Below, in pieces: positions 37,483 through 47,794 of a stretch of DNA of 64,000 nucleotides (positions within the stretch are counted from its first letter, which is position 1; every line of letters begins with the position of its first letter). The position numbers and the translations under genes were made by a program. The notes under the pieces are model-generated. The model was not told the origin of the DNA. It worked only from the letters and a program-made list of their open reading frames with translations, and searched no databases. The stretch is from Bidens hawaiensis (lineage: Eukaryota; Streptophyta; Magnoliopsida; Asterales; Asteraceae): NCBI GenBank assembly GCA_021521415.1, contig JAIQDT010000059.1:3100001-3164000 (forward strand), read 5' to 3'.

Positions 37483-39808
37483 TAATAACAATAATAATAA
37501 CAATTCCACATTACAAGATTCAGCGAAACGTGAATTCAAAAATTAAGTTAGAATGAAAAATATCTTTTTAGCTTAAGTTTTTTTCCTATTTTTCTTAAAA
37601 CAAAAAAAATTTGGATTTTAATAATCCTAATTTTTTTTTTTGCAGTTTATCAATTATGATATTCTTTTATAAAAACAAAATTGCCACAAATCCCATGTTT
37701 TACCCTATTTTTTTCTCATTCAACACCCGTTAAAAAAAACTAGATTGTTTTATTTGTTAATAGAGGTTTCTCATGCATTTGACCCGAATTCACGGGTATG
37801 GGTCTCACCAAACCTAGATAGCTCTTAAACGGGTTATAACATCTCATTAAATTAAAATTTAATCTTACCAAATATTTGATATGAAAATCCATAAAATAGG
37901 TATATACTAAAATTTAATATCCGATTTTTTTTAAATATATTATTTATAATTAAGAAACAATTTTATAGTAAGAAAATAAGCGGGTCACAGGTCACCGAAT
38001 CCATATCGCTTTTAAACGGATTATAACATATCATTTATTTGTGAAACTTTTTCATCATCAAACCGTAATTACATTATTAAATTTCTTACAATAAAATAAA
38101 ATAAAATTCAAAAATAAATATTAAAAAACTAAAAATGTAAAACATCTCCCATAATATGGAGGATAAAACCTAGTAATAACAATAATAATAACAATTCCAC
38201 ATTACAAGATTCAGCGAAACGTGAATTCAAAAATTAAGTTAGAATGAAAAATATCTTTTTAGCTTAAGTTTTTTTCCTATTTTTCTTAAAACAAAAAAAA
38301 ATTTGGATTTTAATAATCCTAATATTTTTTTTTTGCAGTTTATCAATTATGATATTCTTTTATAAAAAGAATTGCCACAAATCCCATGTTTTACCCTATT
38401 TTTTTCTCATCCAACACCCGTTAAAAACTAGATTGTTTTATTTGTTAATAGAGGTTTCTCATGCATTTGACCCGAATTCACGGGTATGGGTCTCACCAAA
38501 CCTAGATAGCTCTTAAACGGGTTATAACATCTCATTAAATTAAAATTTAATCTTACCAAATATTTGATATGAAAATCCATAAAATAGGTATATACTAAAA
38601 TTTAATATCCGATTTTTTTTAAATATATTATTTATAATTAAGAAACAATTTTATAGTAAGAAAATAAGCGGGTCACAGGTCACCGAATCCATATCGCTTT
38701 TCAACGGATTATAACATATCATTTATTTGTGAAACTTTTTCATCATCAAACCGTAATTACATTATTAAATTTCTTACAATAAAATAAAATAAAATTCAAA
38801 AATAAATATTAAAAAACTAAAAATGTAAAACATCTCCCATAATATGGAGGATAAAACCTAGTAATAACAATAATAATAACAATTCCACATTACAAGATTC
38901 AGCGAAACGTGAATTCAAAAATTAAGTTAGAATGAAAAATATCTTTTTAGCTTAAGTTTTTTTCCTATTTTTCTTAAAACAAAAAAAAATTTGGATTTTA
39001 ATAATCCTAATATTTTTTTTTTGCAGTTTATCAATTATGATATTCTTTTATAAAAAGAATTGCCACAAATCCCATGTTTTACCCTATTTTTTTCTCATCC
39101 AACACCCGTTAAAAACTAGATTGTTTTATTTGTTAATAGAGGTTTCTCATGCATTTGACCCGAATTCACGGGTATGGGTCTCACCAAACCTAGATAGCTC
39201 TTAAACGGGTTATAACATCTCATTAAATTAAAATTTAATCTTACCAAATATTTGATATGAAAATCCATAAAATAGGTATATACTAAAATTTAATATCCGA
39301 TTTTTTTTAAATATATTATTTATAATTAAGAAACAATTTTATAGTAAGAAAATAAGCGGGTCACAGGTCACCGAATCCATATCGCTTTTCAACGGATTAT
39401 AACATATCATTTATTTGTGAAACTTTTTCATCATCAAACCGTAATTACATTATTAAATTTCTTACAATAAAATAAAATAAAATTCAAAAATAAATATTAA
39501 AAAACTAAAAATGTAAAACATCTCCCATAATATGGAGGATAAAACCTAGTAATAACAATAATAATAACAATTCCACATTACAAGATTCAGCGAAACGTGA
39601 ATTCAAAAATTAAGTTAGAATGAAAAATATCTTTTTAGCTTAAGTTTTTTTCCTATTTTTCTTAAAACAAAAAAAAATTTGGATTTTAATAATCCTAATA
39701 TTTTTTTTTTGCAGTTTATCAATTATGATATTCTTTTATAAAAAAAAAATTGCCACAAATCCCATGTTTTACCCTATTTTTTTCTCATTCAACACCCGTT
39801 AAAAAAAA
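37062..39808. repeat. four tandem copies of a ~685-bp unit
   Basis: Units start with ACTAGATTGTTTTATTTGT at 37062, 37739, 38428 and 39115 and are 677, 689, 687 and about 694 bp long. Units 2-4 are almost identical by eye. Each contains the 3' ~420 bp of the Helitron-like element (to CCTAG) plus ~265 bp of its right flank ending CAACACCCGTTAAAAA. The array therefore arose after the Helitron inserted, by duplication of element plus flank. No coding function. Confidence 0.9.
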
Positions 39809-40260
39809 CTTAACTCTGTTATATGTATGTTTTCCTAATTTTCAAACTAATGTTTTAGGCCTTTAGATCGTAAAATGATATGAATTAATTAATGTAAAAC
39901 TTCCTTGAAACGATAAGAAAAGGTGGGAGTGGTGGCAAGAAATTTCTTTTAGATGAGATTATTATTGGTTAACTGTAAAAAATTATTGAATTATTAAAAA
40001 TCAAATTTTCTATTTTTTTGACGGACTGTTTTATTCCTTTTATCCAACTTCTGTTCATTTTTGTTCCTCATTTCGAACCTACAGAGAAGATGGAAACAAT
40101 TCAAACTAGAGTTTGCTCCATCAAAACAAGTGTTTCATAAAATCATGAAATATAGATGCCTTATATGGTGAAAATTAAATGTTGAAAATTCTATAAATGT
40201 GCCCAGGGATGCAACTAGCAACCAGATTATGATTAAGCATGTAACCGAATGTCATGGAGC
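39809..40260. other. intergenic DNA with a copy of a dispersed repeat
   Basis: 39890-40080 resembles part of the 27.5-28.1-kb repeat (GGTGGCAAGAA, GGTTAACTGTAAAAA). Otherwise nothing is recognised. Confidence 0.45.
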
Positions 40261-40271
40261 TAATAATTATG

Positions 40272-40530
40272 TAGCTACACCAAAGTATGTCATGCCATGT
40301 TCTTCGACATCATGGGGCGTATTATCGGGTAGCTACACCAAATATGTCATATTCTTGGATGTCATGGGACGATATTTAAGGTAACTCAAACAAAGTATCA
40401 CAAAAGCATGTTCCCATTTATCACAAAGCGTTTTATATGATAGCTCAACAAAAGTATAGCATGTCGTGTTGCCGATCTTCATATACTGAATTTTAGGGGA
40501 ACTCAACCAAAAGAATTTCATAACCTATTG
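40272..40530. repeat. five degenerate ~57-bp tandem units
   Basis: Units start with TAGCTACACC/TAACTCAAAC/TAGCTCAAC-type sequence at 40272, 40330, 40382, 40441 and 40499, each followed by AAAGTATNNCAT. The short ORFs here are artefacts of the repeat. Confidence 0.6.
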
Positions 40531-40599
40531 TGAGGTGCCTAGTGATTTGAAGAACACTACTCAGGTATGCTGAAACATTTGGGTTTACTAGCTACTAGT

Positions 40600-41560
40600 G
40601 CATCTTATCTGGTAGAGCCTCAGCGATTAAGGAATTTAATGCAGTGAAGGTACTTACACCTCTTTATGTACCCCTACCTAAGAGTTGCAGCCACTAACAG
40701 ATAAGCACATGACATGTACTAACGAATTAAAGACCAGAGACAATCCTCGACCGAAACCACTTCTGGCCCATTACACCTAAATAAGCCCGACTTTGCCCAT
40801 ATGAAATCCAGTCTTCAATACTTGGCCATTAAGGAGTTCCTCCTCTCCTATAAAAGGAAGCATCCACCTCTAATACATGCATCTGATCCATCCCCATCGC
40901 TAACATCTTCTTGGATTTCTCTCTACCTTGATAGTCTTACCATGCCTACTTGTTTAGGACCCTTTATCGAACGAGGGAAGGTCGAGCTCTATTCCACCTT
41001 CATCCCTAAACTCCGTCCTTAACCCTTTACTTTACTAAACTAGGGATGATTGGACTCGGGTTCCACCTTCATCCTTAAGCTTTGTCCTTAACCTTTTACC
41101 TTACCGAACTAGGGGAGGTTGGACACTCGGACCCTATTCCATCTTCATCCCTAAGCTTCATCCTTAACCCTTTACCCTGTGGAACCAAGGAAGGTCGGAT
41201 CATATTCCACCTTTGTCCATAAGTTTCATCCTTAACCATTTACCTTACCAGACTAGGGAAAGTCAGACACTATTCCACCTTAACCTTCTCCAGTTTAGGA
41301 GCCCTTTACATAGCCTAACCTTCTTCGGGTTAGAAGTTCTATTTACATCATCTTAACCTTCCTGATACTGGGGGTTCCATTTACATCATCTTAACCTTTC
41401 CCAGATTGAGAATTCCTTTTACATCATTTTAACCTTCCCCGGATTAGGGATTCCCTTTACATCATCTTATCCTTCTCCAAGTAGGGGTTCCCATCACTAC
41501 ATAAGCCACACCATCTTCCCCGACTTCTCTATTGCTCATACGTATTGTTATATATATATA
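40600..41560 (+). mobile_element. LTR-like region with TATA box and tandem arrays
   Basis: TATAAAAG at 40849-40856 is followed by pyrimidine-rich sequence and two tandem arrays. The first is about four ~72-bp units at 40991-41280 (TATTCCACCTTCATCC...TCCTTAACC...ACTAGGG). The second is six ~38-bp units at 41281-41500 (TTAACCTTCCC...TTACATCATC). A TATA box plus arrayed repeats and no ORF is typical of the long LTR or UTR of plant gypsy elements, but I find no partner LTR, PBS or PPT, so this is a tentative call. Confidence 0.4.
41281..41500. repeat. six ~38-bp tandem units
   Basis: Units begin with TAACCTT at 41281, 41316, 41354, 41392 and 41430, and a variant TATCCTT at 41469; spacing is 35-39 bp. 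Each contains a TTTACATCATC-like end. Confidence 0.75.
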
Positions 41561-41639
41561 TATATGGGGACTCAAAGATAAGCTCGTATCATCGACTTTG
41601 GTTTAACTAGATGGGGACTCAAATTAGATATGGGAAACC

Positions 41640-43612
41640 TTGGCGACAAAGATTACGCAAGTGATGAAGGAGACTTTTGGGGTCACAACAGGAAAGGCAA
41701 GTTGTCATAAGGAGTTTTGGCGGTGGAATAAGATAGTGCAAGACAAGATCAGGGATAAACAAGGAAGTTTTAGGGAGCTTATGAGGTGCACAGATGAGAG
41801 GGAACGAGTCGGATTGAGGGAGATGTACAAAAGGGCCAAGAAATAGACGAAAAAGGTAGTGTTAAAAGCAAAGAACACAGCCTATAAACGGATGTATGAA
41901 CGTTTGGAAACAAAGGAGGGGGAACACGATACGTTTAAGATTGCAAAGCTAGGGAGCACAGAAGGCAAGATCTAGGCGGCGTGAAGTTTATAAAAGGTGA
42001 GGATGGGCGTGTATTAGTCAAGGATCATGACATCAGGTTGAGATGGCAAACCTACTTTTACAACCTTTTCAACAGTGGCAGTGCTCACCAACAACAAAAT
42101 GGCAACACAATTGTATATCTACGGAATAATTGCTATGATCGACGTATCACTCAAGAAGAGGTGAGGAATGCATTTAAGAAGATGGGAAAGGCTAAGGAAG
42201 TTGGCCCAGACAACATACCAATCGAGGTGTGGAAGTGTTTGGGAGAGGAAGGAGTTATATGGTTAACTACTTTGTTTAACGCTATTTTAAAAACCGTTAA
42301 CATGCCGGATCAAGGGAGACGTAGTGTCGTAGTCCGTATTTATAAGAAGAAAGGAGACGCACAATGTTGTGGTAATTACAGAGGTATCACGCTACTAAGC
42401 CACACTATGAAGCTATGGGAAAGAGTTATTGAGGCTAGACTTAGATGGGAAACTCAGGTATCAGTGAATCAATTTGGTTTTATGCCCGGACGGTCAACTA
42501 CAGAGGCGATACACATCCTAAGAAGATTAACTGAAAAGTATAGAGAGAGAAAGCGTAACCTACATATGGTGTTCATTGACCTAGAAAAGGTGTACGATAG
42601 TGTTCCACGCCGATTTCTCTGGGATAGCCTTGAGGGTAGAGGGGTTTCTGGGAAATACATAGAGATAATTAAGGATATGCATTCCAAGTCTGAAACAAGT
42701 GTTTGTGCGCCTGTGGGTGATACTGACTTCTTCCCCATGGAGGTAGGCCTTCATCAGGGTTCATCGTTAAGCCCGTTTCTTTTCGCAGTAGTCCTAGACG
42801 AGTTGTCAAAGTCAATCCAGGAGCCTATTCCTTGGTGCATGCTCTTCGTAGATGATATTGTTTTGATTGCCGAGAGTAAACAAGATCTCAACATGAGACT
42901 AGAGGAGTGGCGAGCTGCTTTAGAGAGTAAAGGTTTAAAGATTAGTCGGTCAAAGACCGAGTATCTTTATTGTGACTTTGGTGGGGTAAACGATGATGAG
43001 GACGTCCAAATCACCATTGAAGGCCAAGAGGTTCCGCTGTCAACCAAGTTCCAATACTTAGGATCGTTTGTACAAAATGATAGGGGCATAGATAGTGATG
43101 TAGTCCATCGTGTCCAGAAAGGATGGTGTAGATGGAGAGCTGCCACAGGGGTATTGTGTGACAGGAGGTTCCCAATTAAATTAAAGGGAAAGTTTTATAA
43201 GGTTGCGGTTAGACCTGCGATGCTATACGGAACAGATTGTTGGGCCATCAAAAAGACACATGCGCGTAAGTTTGAGGTAGTAGAGATGAGGATGCTAAGG
43301 TGGATGTGTGGCCACACAAGGTTAGACCGAATAAGAAACGAGGTGTTTTGAGATAGACTAGAGGTAGCTAGTATATCAGATAAAAAAAGAGAGGGCAGAT
43401 TGAGATGGCTTGGACATGTAAAAAGAAGACAACAAACGACTCCCGTTAGATCAGTGGAAACTATCTTTGTAGAAGGGAGAAGGAGTAGAGGTAGACCCAA
43501 ACTGACTTGGGATGAGAGAATTAGGTATGATTTGCTAGATTAGCACCTCTCTGAGGACATGGTTCAGGATAGGACTTCCTGGAGACGTAGAATTAAGGTT
43601 AGGAACTTGTAG
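41640..43612 (+). pseudogene. RTE LINE ORF2 fragment (reverse transcriptase)
   Basis: 41640-41846 encodes the segment before RT (Lys-Glu-Phe-Trp-Arg-Trp-Asn...). After stop TAG 41844 and a one-base deletion near 41950, the frame 41981-43351 encodes a nearly whole RT: Pro-Asp-Asn-Ile-Pro-Ile-Glu, Tyr-Arg-Gly-Ile-Thr-Leu, Gln-Phe-Gly-Phe-Met-Pro-Gly-Arg, Phe-Ile-Asp-Leu-Glu, Gly-x-x-Gln-Gly-Ser, and Phe-Val-Asp-Asp at 42844-42855 as catalytic loop. The Trp-Met-Cys-Gly-His-Thr-Arg motif near 43300 is typical of plant RTE. TGA 43349 and TAG 43541 break the C-terminus, which ends at TAG 43610-43612. It would copy LINE RNA at the target by target-primed reverse transcription. Confidence 0.9.
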
Positions 43613-43689
43613 GAGGAGGGGTTATCTCTTGTTATAACTTGTATTATATTATTTTCATTATTAGTATTTTCATTTTCTATTTATTTTTA

Positions 43690-43761
43690 TTATTTTTATC
43701 ATCATTACTATTATTATTAATATTAATATTATTATTATTATTATTATTATTGTTGTTGTTG

Positions 43762-43792
<31 letters not shown>
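43690..43792. repeat. (TTA)n/(TTG)n simple repeat
   Basis: About 100 bp of TTA triplets with a short TTG run, inside the 3' UTR of the LINE. The 60-codon poly-Leu ORF here is an artefact. Confidence 0.9.
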
Positions 43793-43793
<1 letters not shown>

Positions 43794-44476
43794 TAGTCTA
43801 TCTATTATAGAGGTTGTCTAAATATACCACTAGTTTATTGTCTCTAGTATAGTATTTATATACTACTATTTTCTTTTATTTTATATCATTGTAACATTTG
43901 AGCCAAAACAAGATACACCTCAGTACGTATTTACCGATTAAGCAAATAAACGCCTTTTGCGTAACAAACGAACGATTAACCGAACGGGTCGGGTTATGAC
44001 CCAGATATCTCGGGGGGCCATCTATAAGTGATATACGTTTAATACAAGCTAAAACATTAGAAATATGACCTTAGTTTGATAGCAAACAAGTTAAACGAAA
44101 ATATGCTCGTTTAACTACCCGCTATAGATTTAAACGCGAATGATAGTTACAAACCAAGCATTGTATCATCCGATAAGCCGAAAAAGACTTACCAAACACT
44201 TATTTGAATTGTTTTAAGCGATCCGTGAAAATATTTTTGATTTTTACAAATATATAGTATGTTTTTATAATTTTACACAAAACTAGCCGAAAAACACTTG
44301 TTTTCGCGCTGTTAACGCACCCGATAAGTTTTTCGCGCCAAAAACCAAACCCGAACTAAATTTGGACCGGGCTTCTTGTATTTGGGCTTGAGAAACCAGA
44401 TTAATGGGTCAAAACAGCCCAGAGGGGAGGCCCATGGACTTTCGATCGGACAGCCCACCCCCACCCCCCATTCTTT

Positions 44477-44484
44477 TATAAAAC
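44477..44484 (+). promoter_or_regulatory. TATA box of LTR copy A
   Basis: TATAAAAC, about 590 bp into the LTR. The equivalent position in the other copies also carries TTTATAAA-type sequence. Confidence 0.5.
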
Positions 44485-45578
44485 TTGTTTGGGAAGCTTG
44501 TTTATCCAATTTGGTTTATAAAAACTGAGGTCCAAGAAGTTGCAAGCTGAAATTCAAGAAAACCTTCAAACCCTAAGGTAAAGAGCTTAAATAAGTAGCT
44601 TTTGAACTTGTTTAAACTTGTTTAATACCATAAAAACATGTCTTGGTTACTAAAAATCATTCCTAACCGTGTAAAAATCCTAAAAATGGTCCATAAACAT
44701 GTTTTGATCATACACATGGTAAGGAACCTGTTTTGATAGTTTTTTTGGCCATAAACACGGATTAAAGGGTTGAAACGGCGTTTTTACGCTTCAAAAGTTC
44801 GTTTTTGTGCACTAGCCGAAACCCTAAGTTAAGGGCTGTTATGTTGATGAAATATTTATTGGTTTGTGATATAGGACTTGTACCTAGCTTGCTTTGAAGC
44901 ACAAGAACCTGAAAACTTCATTAAAAAGTCGGAAACGAGCCAAACCCGCTAAGGTAATGCCGAAACACTCGCTTACGGGCTATTTAGGTTAAGGTTGTGA
45001 TGTGCACATTGTTAGGCCTTGAAATTTTTCTGGGACATCAGGGATCATGTCAATGAGTCCCTGTTTATATTTTGTAATTTTTCGACCATCCGAGAATATT
45101 TGGCGAATTTATTACCGAATTGGGACGTTTATTTGGGAAAAATAGCTAAAGTACTTCAAAAATTATGAAAATTTTCTGGGAACCCAGATTTGATGTATTT
45201 TGATCACATATGATATTTGGGATCATTTGGAGAAGTTTAAAGGTGTTTTGTTTATTTGCGTTCGTGTGAATTTTTATAGCCGAATTTTGGCTGAAAAGAA
45301 TATCGCACTACCTTTTTACATTCTGGAATTGATACAGGTTGATTTGGGACATGATTTGAGCATTTAGGAATTTTTGTGGAATTTTTGGAAATTGTTTGGG
45401 GTAAACGAACGATTTTCAGGCAAAATATAGCTGATAAAATGAATTTTTATAAATTAATAAATCAGTAAATAAATTCTAGAAATATTTTTATTAAAATCTA
45501 CATATTTTAATTGATAAGTGGTTAAATTTTCATAATTTAATGATTAACGTTTAATTAATTATGCTAATTTGAATATTA

Positions 45579-46310
45579 GCGGACGTTTTTCATTTTTCAT
45601 TCGGTCCTTACTTCCCAAAGCAAAGGTTTTTTTAGGTTTACTTTGGAAAGGCGCTAAACAGGCCTATAGGTTCGCCTTTCTATTTATAATAGAAGAAGTC
45701 TAATAGAATGTCCTTTCTTCCTAGATGCTTTTCATAGCTATCCGATGATCCTGTAACTACCGCTGCCGATGCCGAAGTGCTTCCTTCATCGTCTCAAGTA
45801 GGGGATTAGGCCCTGCTTCCAAGGCTGATAGGATTCCACTCAACTCATCAGTCTTAGGCCATAATTTGTAGTTTATGTTTTTTTTTACCTTTGGTAGTCA
45901 CGGGAGACATTCTGCATCCTGTCATAGCCTGGTGTGACGCGGGGAACCCCTCCCCCCCGCTTAGTCCACCAGGGCGGCCCCTTCCTCTTCCTCAAGAAGA
46001 GACGCTGCCAATCCCGGAGCCTGCCCCCATCATTATCCCACAATTGCCGCACATTCAACATAGCGTTCGGACTCATGTGCCTTCCAGAACCAGGGGTCTT
46101 CGAGCCTGCTGCGTACGATTAGCCAGCCTTGCGGCGGCAAAAGGATTCTAAGCATAACCAAATGATTGTTTAGCCAATGATGGATTCCGAGCCACGGAAT
46201 GAATCGAGGAACTAAGGACGTTTCCAATACCGATAGCAGCTCCCGCTGAAGCAATTGTAGCAGCTCCGGCCCCTATTAGTTTTGCACCTTCTAACATCTC
46301 GAGTTGATCA
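45579..46310. other. nuclear insert of mitochondrial DNA (NUMT) inside the solo LTR
   Basis: Alignment by eye with LTR copy B breaks at 45578 and resumes at 46311. Between these points the base composition is more balanced than the LTR and contains the start of mitochondrial atp9 (minus strand, 46297-46148). The remainder (45600-46140) has the look of plant mitochondrial intergenic DNA, but I cannot name genes in it. About 8 bp of LTR sequence seem lost at the junction, as in end-joining repair. No target duplication. Confidence 0.75.
46148..46297 (-). pseudogene. atp9: mitochondrial atp9 5' part (ATP synthase subunit 9)
   Basis: Starts Met-Leu-Glu-Gly-Ala-Lys at 46297 and follows the proton-ring subunit c/9 through the Gly-rich helix (Gly-Ala-Gly-Ala-Ala-Thr-Ile-Ala) to [11 protein letters not shown], residue 49. 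There the match ends at TAG 46148-46150 and unrelated sequence follows. The normal protein is ~75-80 aa with a second helix, which is missing. Residues 17, 28, 31 and 45 carry the unedited (C-containing) codons for Ser, Leu, Ser and Ser where plant mitochondria edit to Leu, Phe, Leu and Leu. The source was therefore DNA, not edited RNA. It cannot work in the nucleus. Confidence 0.85.
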
Positions 46311-47794
46311 CAGTTTTTATAAAAAACGACAAGTTCGCGACTAATGAACCTGCGAAAATATCAAAGTACCAAGAGTGATCAAAAATCATATTTTTGAACT
46401 AATTAAGTAAAAACGAACTTTTCTATGAAAAACCTGGACAATCCGGATGGATTGTGCGCGTTCCTTCTTAAATCAAACTGAATAAACGGAAACGGGCCCC
46501 GTGGCTAATCCGGGACCCCAGTATGTGATCTTTCTTTATACCTTAATCATGTTATTAACCAATACATTTACCCAAGCTTATTTTCCCATAACTGTTTTCT
46601 GAGCGCTGTGAACGAGCAACTTGGCCCCGCTGGGAAAACGGGAATCTGAGCCAAGTTCGGTTTTAAGTATTAAATATTGAACAACATCACAACCTAAGCC
46701 TGTTGCCACTTTCTGGGCGTTCCAGCTACACCCAGATTAGTTATACAGCCCAGATTAGTATTGAGATTATAATAATATTAAAATATTAATATTATTATAA
46801 TATTGATTATAGGAACTACTGATAGCGGACCGAACAAACCACTAGCTGATACAGTACTGAATATCTACTAAACTGTGAGTTTCATGACCCCACTTTTAAA
46901 CTGTTTTACGAACTTTTTGAGTGAAAAGCATGTTTGCTTATATCTATATACTTATCTGAAACATGTGATGATGTGAATTATCTAAGTGCTAACACACGAA
47001 AGTCCCCACGATCACAGTGATTAACTTAGAGCCGGTGGCTTGTGAATGGTACTATTGGTTTGACAAACCCAGGCGGGGACAACACGGTTGCTGAGACATT
47101 ATCCAGTTTGCACATGTCCATATATATATTTTTTTTACGAACCAGCTATGTAGTGTTAGACATAGCTACCGGGGCATGTTATGGGCGGAAAGGGGCCACA
47201 GTGGTTGATTGAGCGTGGGAAATGGAGGCACGCAGCACGAACAGTCTAGGCTTCACTGTAGCTTAGCATAATTACATCACATACATCATTTACATGCATA
47301 CATACTTATTTCATCATTACAAGTGTTAACTTGTGAATACTCATTACTGTTTTCTTGAAACTCGTGAAACTCACCAACTCTAGTAGTTGACCCGTTTTAA
47401 ACTGATTTTCAGGTGTACCTAAATCGCAATGATTGGGTGATCTGTCACTTGCCTGATGTGTGTGGTTGATGCTATGTGAATAGAAGTAAAGGCGTTAGTA
47501 GTAAGAACGTTTAGTTAACGAACTAGTTTTGTTTGTACCACCTAGACTGTAAAACAATGATAGAACGAAGAAATGTAATATAATGTAAATTAGTTTGTAA
47601 TGTTTCTTTATAAACAATGTGTTGATACCAGAGGTGTATGTTACATTCCCGTGTTACGCTTCCGCATTGTGCTAGTCGGGGTATGACAATCATTTTTTTT
47701 ATCCACTTATTTTTGAGCTGGGGGTCTCACTGGAAGTAAACTCTCTATCCTTAGGGACAGAGGTAAGGGGTGTCTACATCCGACCCTCCCCATA

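Larger units (their letters stand above)
43890..47688 (+). mobile_element. solo LTR (copy A) of a ~3-kb-LTR gypsy family
   Basis: Starts TGTAACATTTGAGCC and ends GGGGTATGACA. ATCAT is duplicated directly outside both ends (43885-43889 and 47689-47693), showing an LTR left after recombination between the two LTRs of one element. Length is 3799 bp, of which ~732 bp (45579-46310) is a later mitochondrial insert, leaving ~3.07 kb. A TATA box (TATAAAAC) is at 44477-44484. Copies B (47795-50974) and C (59330-63181) belong to the same family. No ORF with retroelement motifs is inside. Confidence 0.9.

Noticed and set aside
40199..40521. Small ORFs on both strands near 40.3 kb
   Set aside because: They fall inside a degenerate ~57-bp tandem repeat and repeat the same residues.
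43639..43821. 60-codon leucine-rich ORF
   Set aside because: Pure translation of (TTA)n/(TTG)n microsatellite in the LINE 3' UTR.
45891..46254. Overlapping ORFs in the mitochondrial insert as nuclear genes
   Set aside because: The only recognisable coding sequence is truncated atp9; the others lack motifs and lie in different frames of organelle-like DNA.
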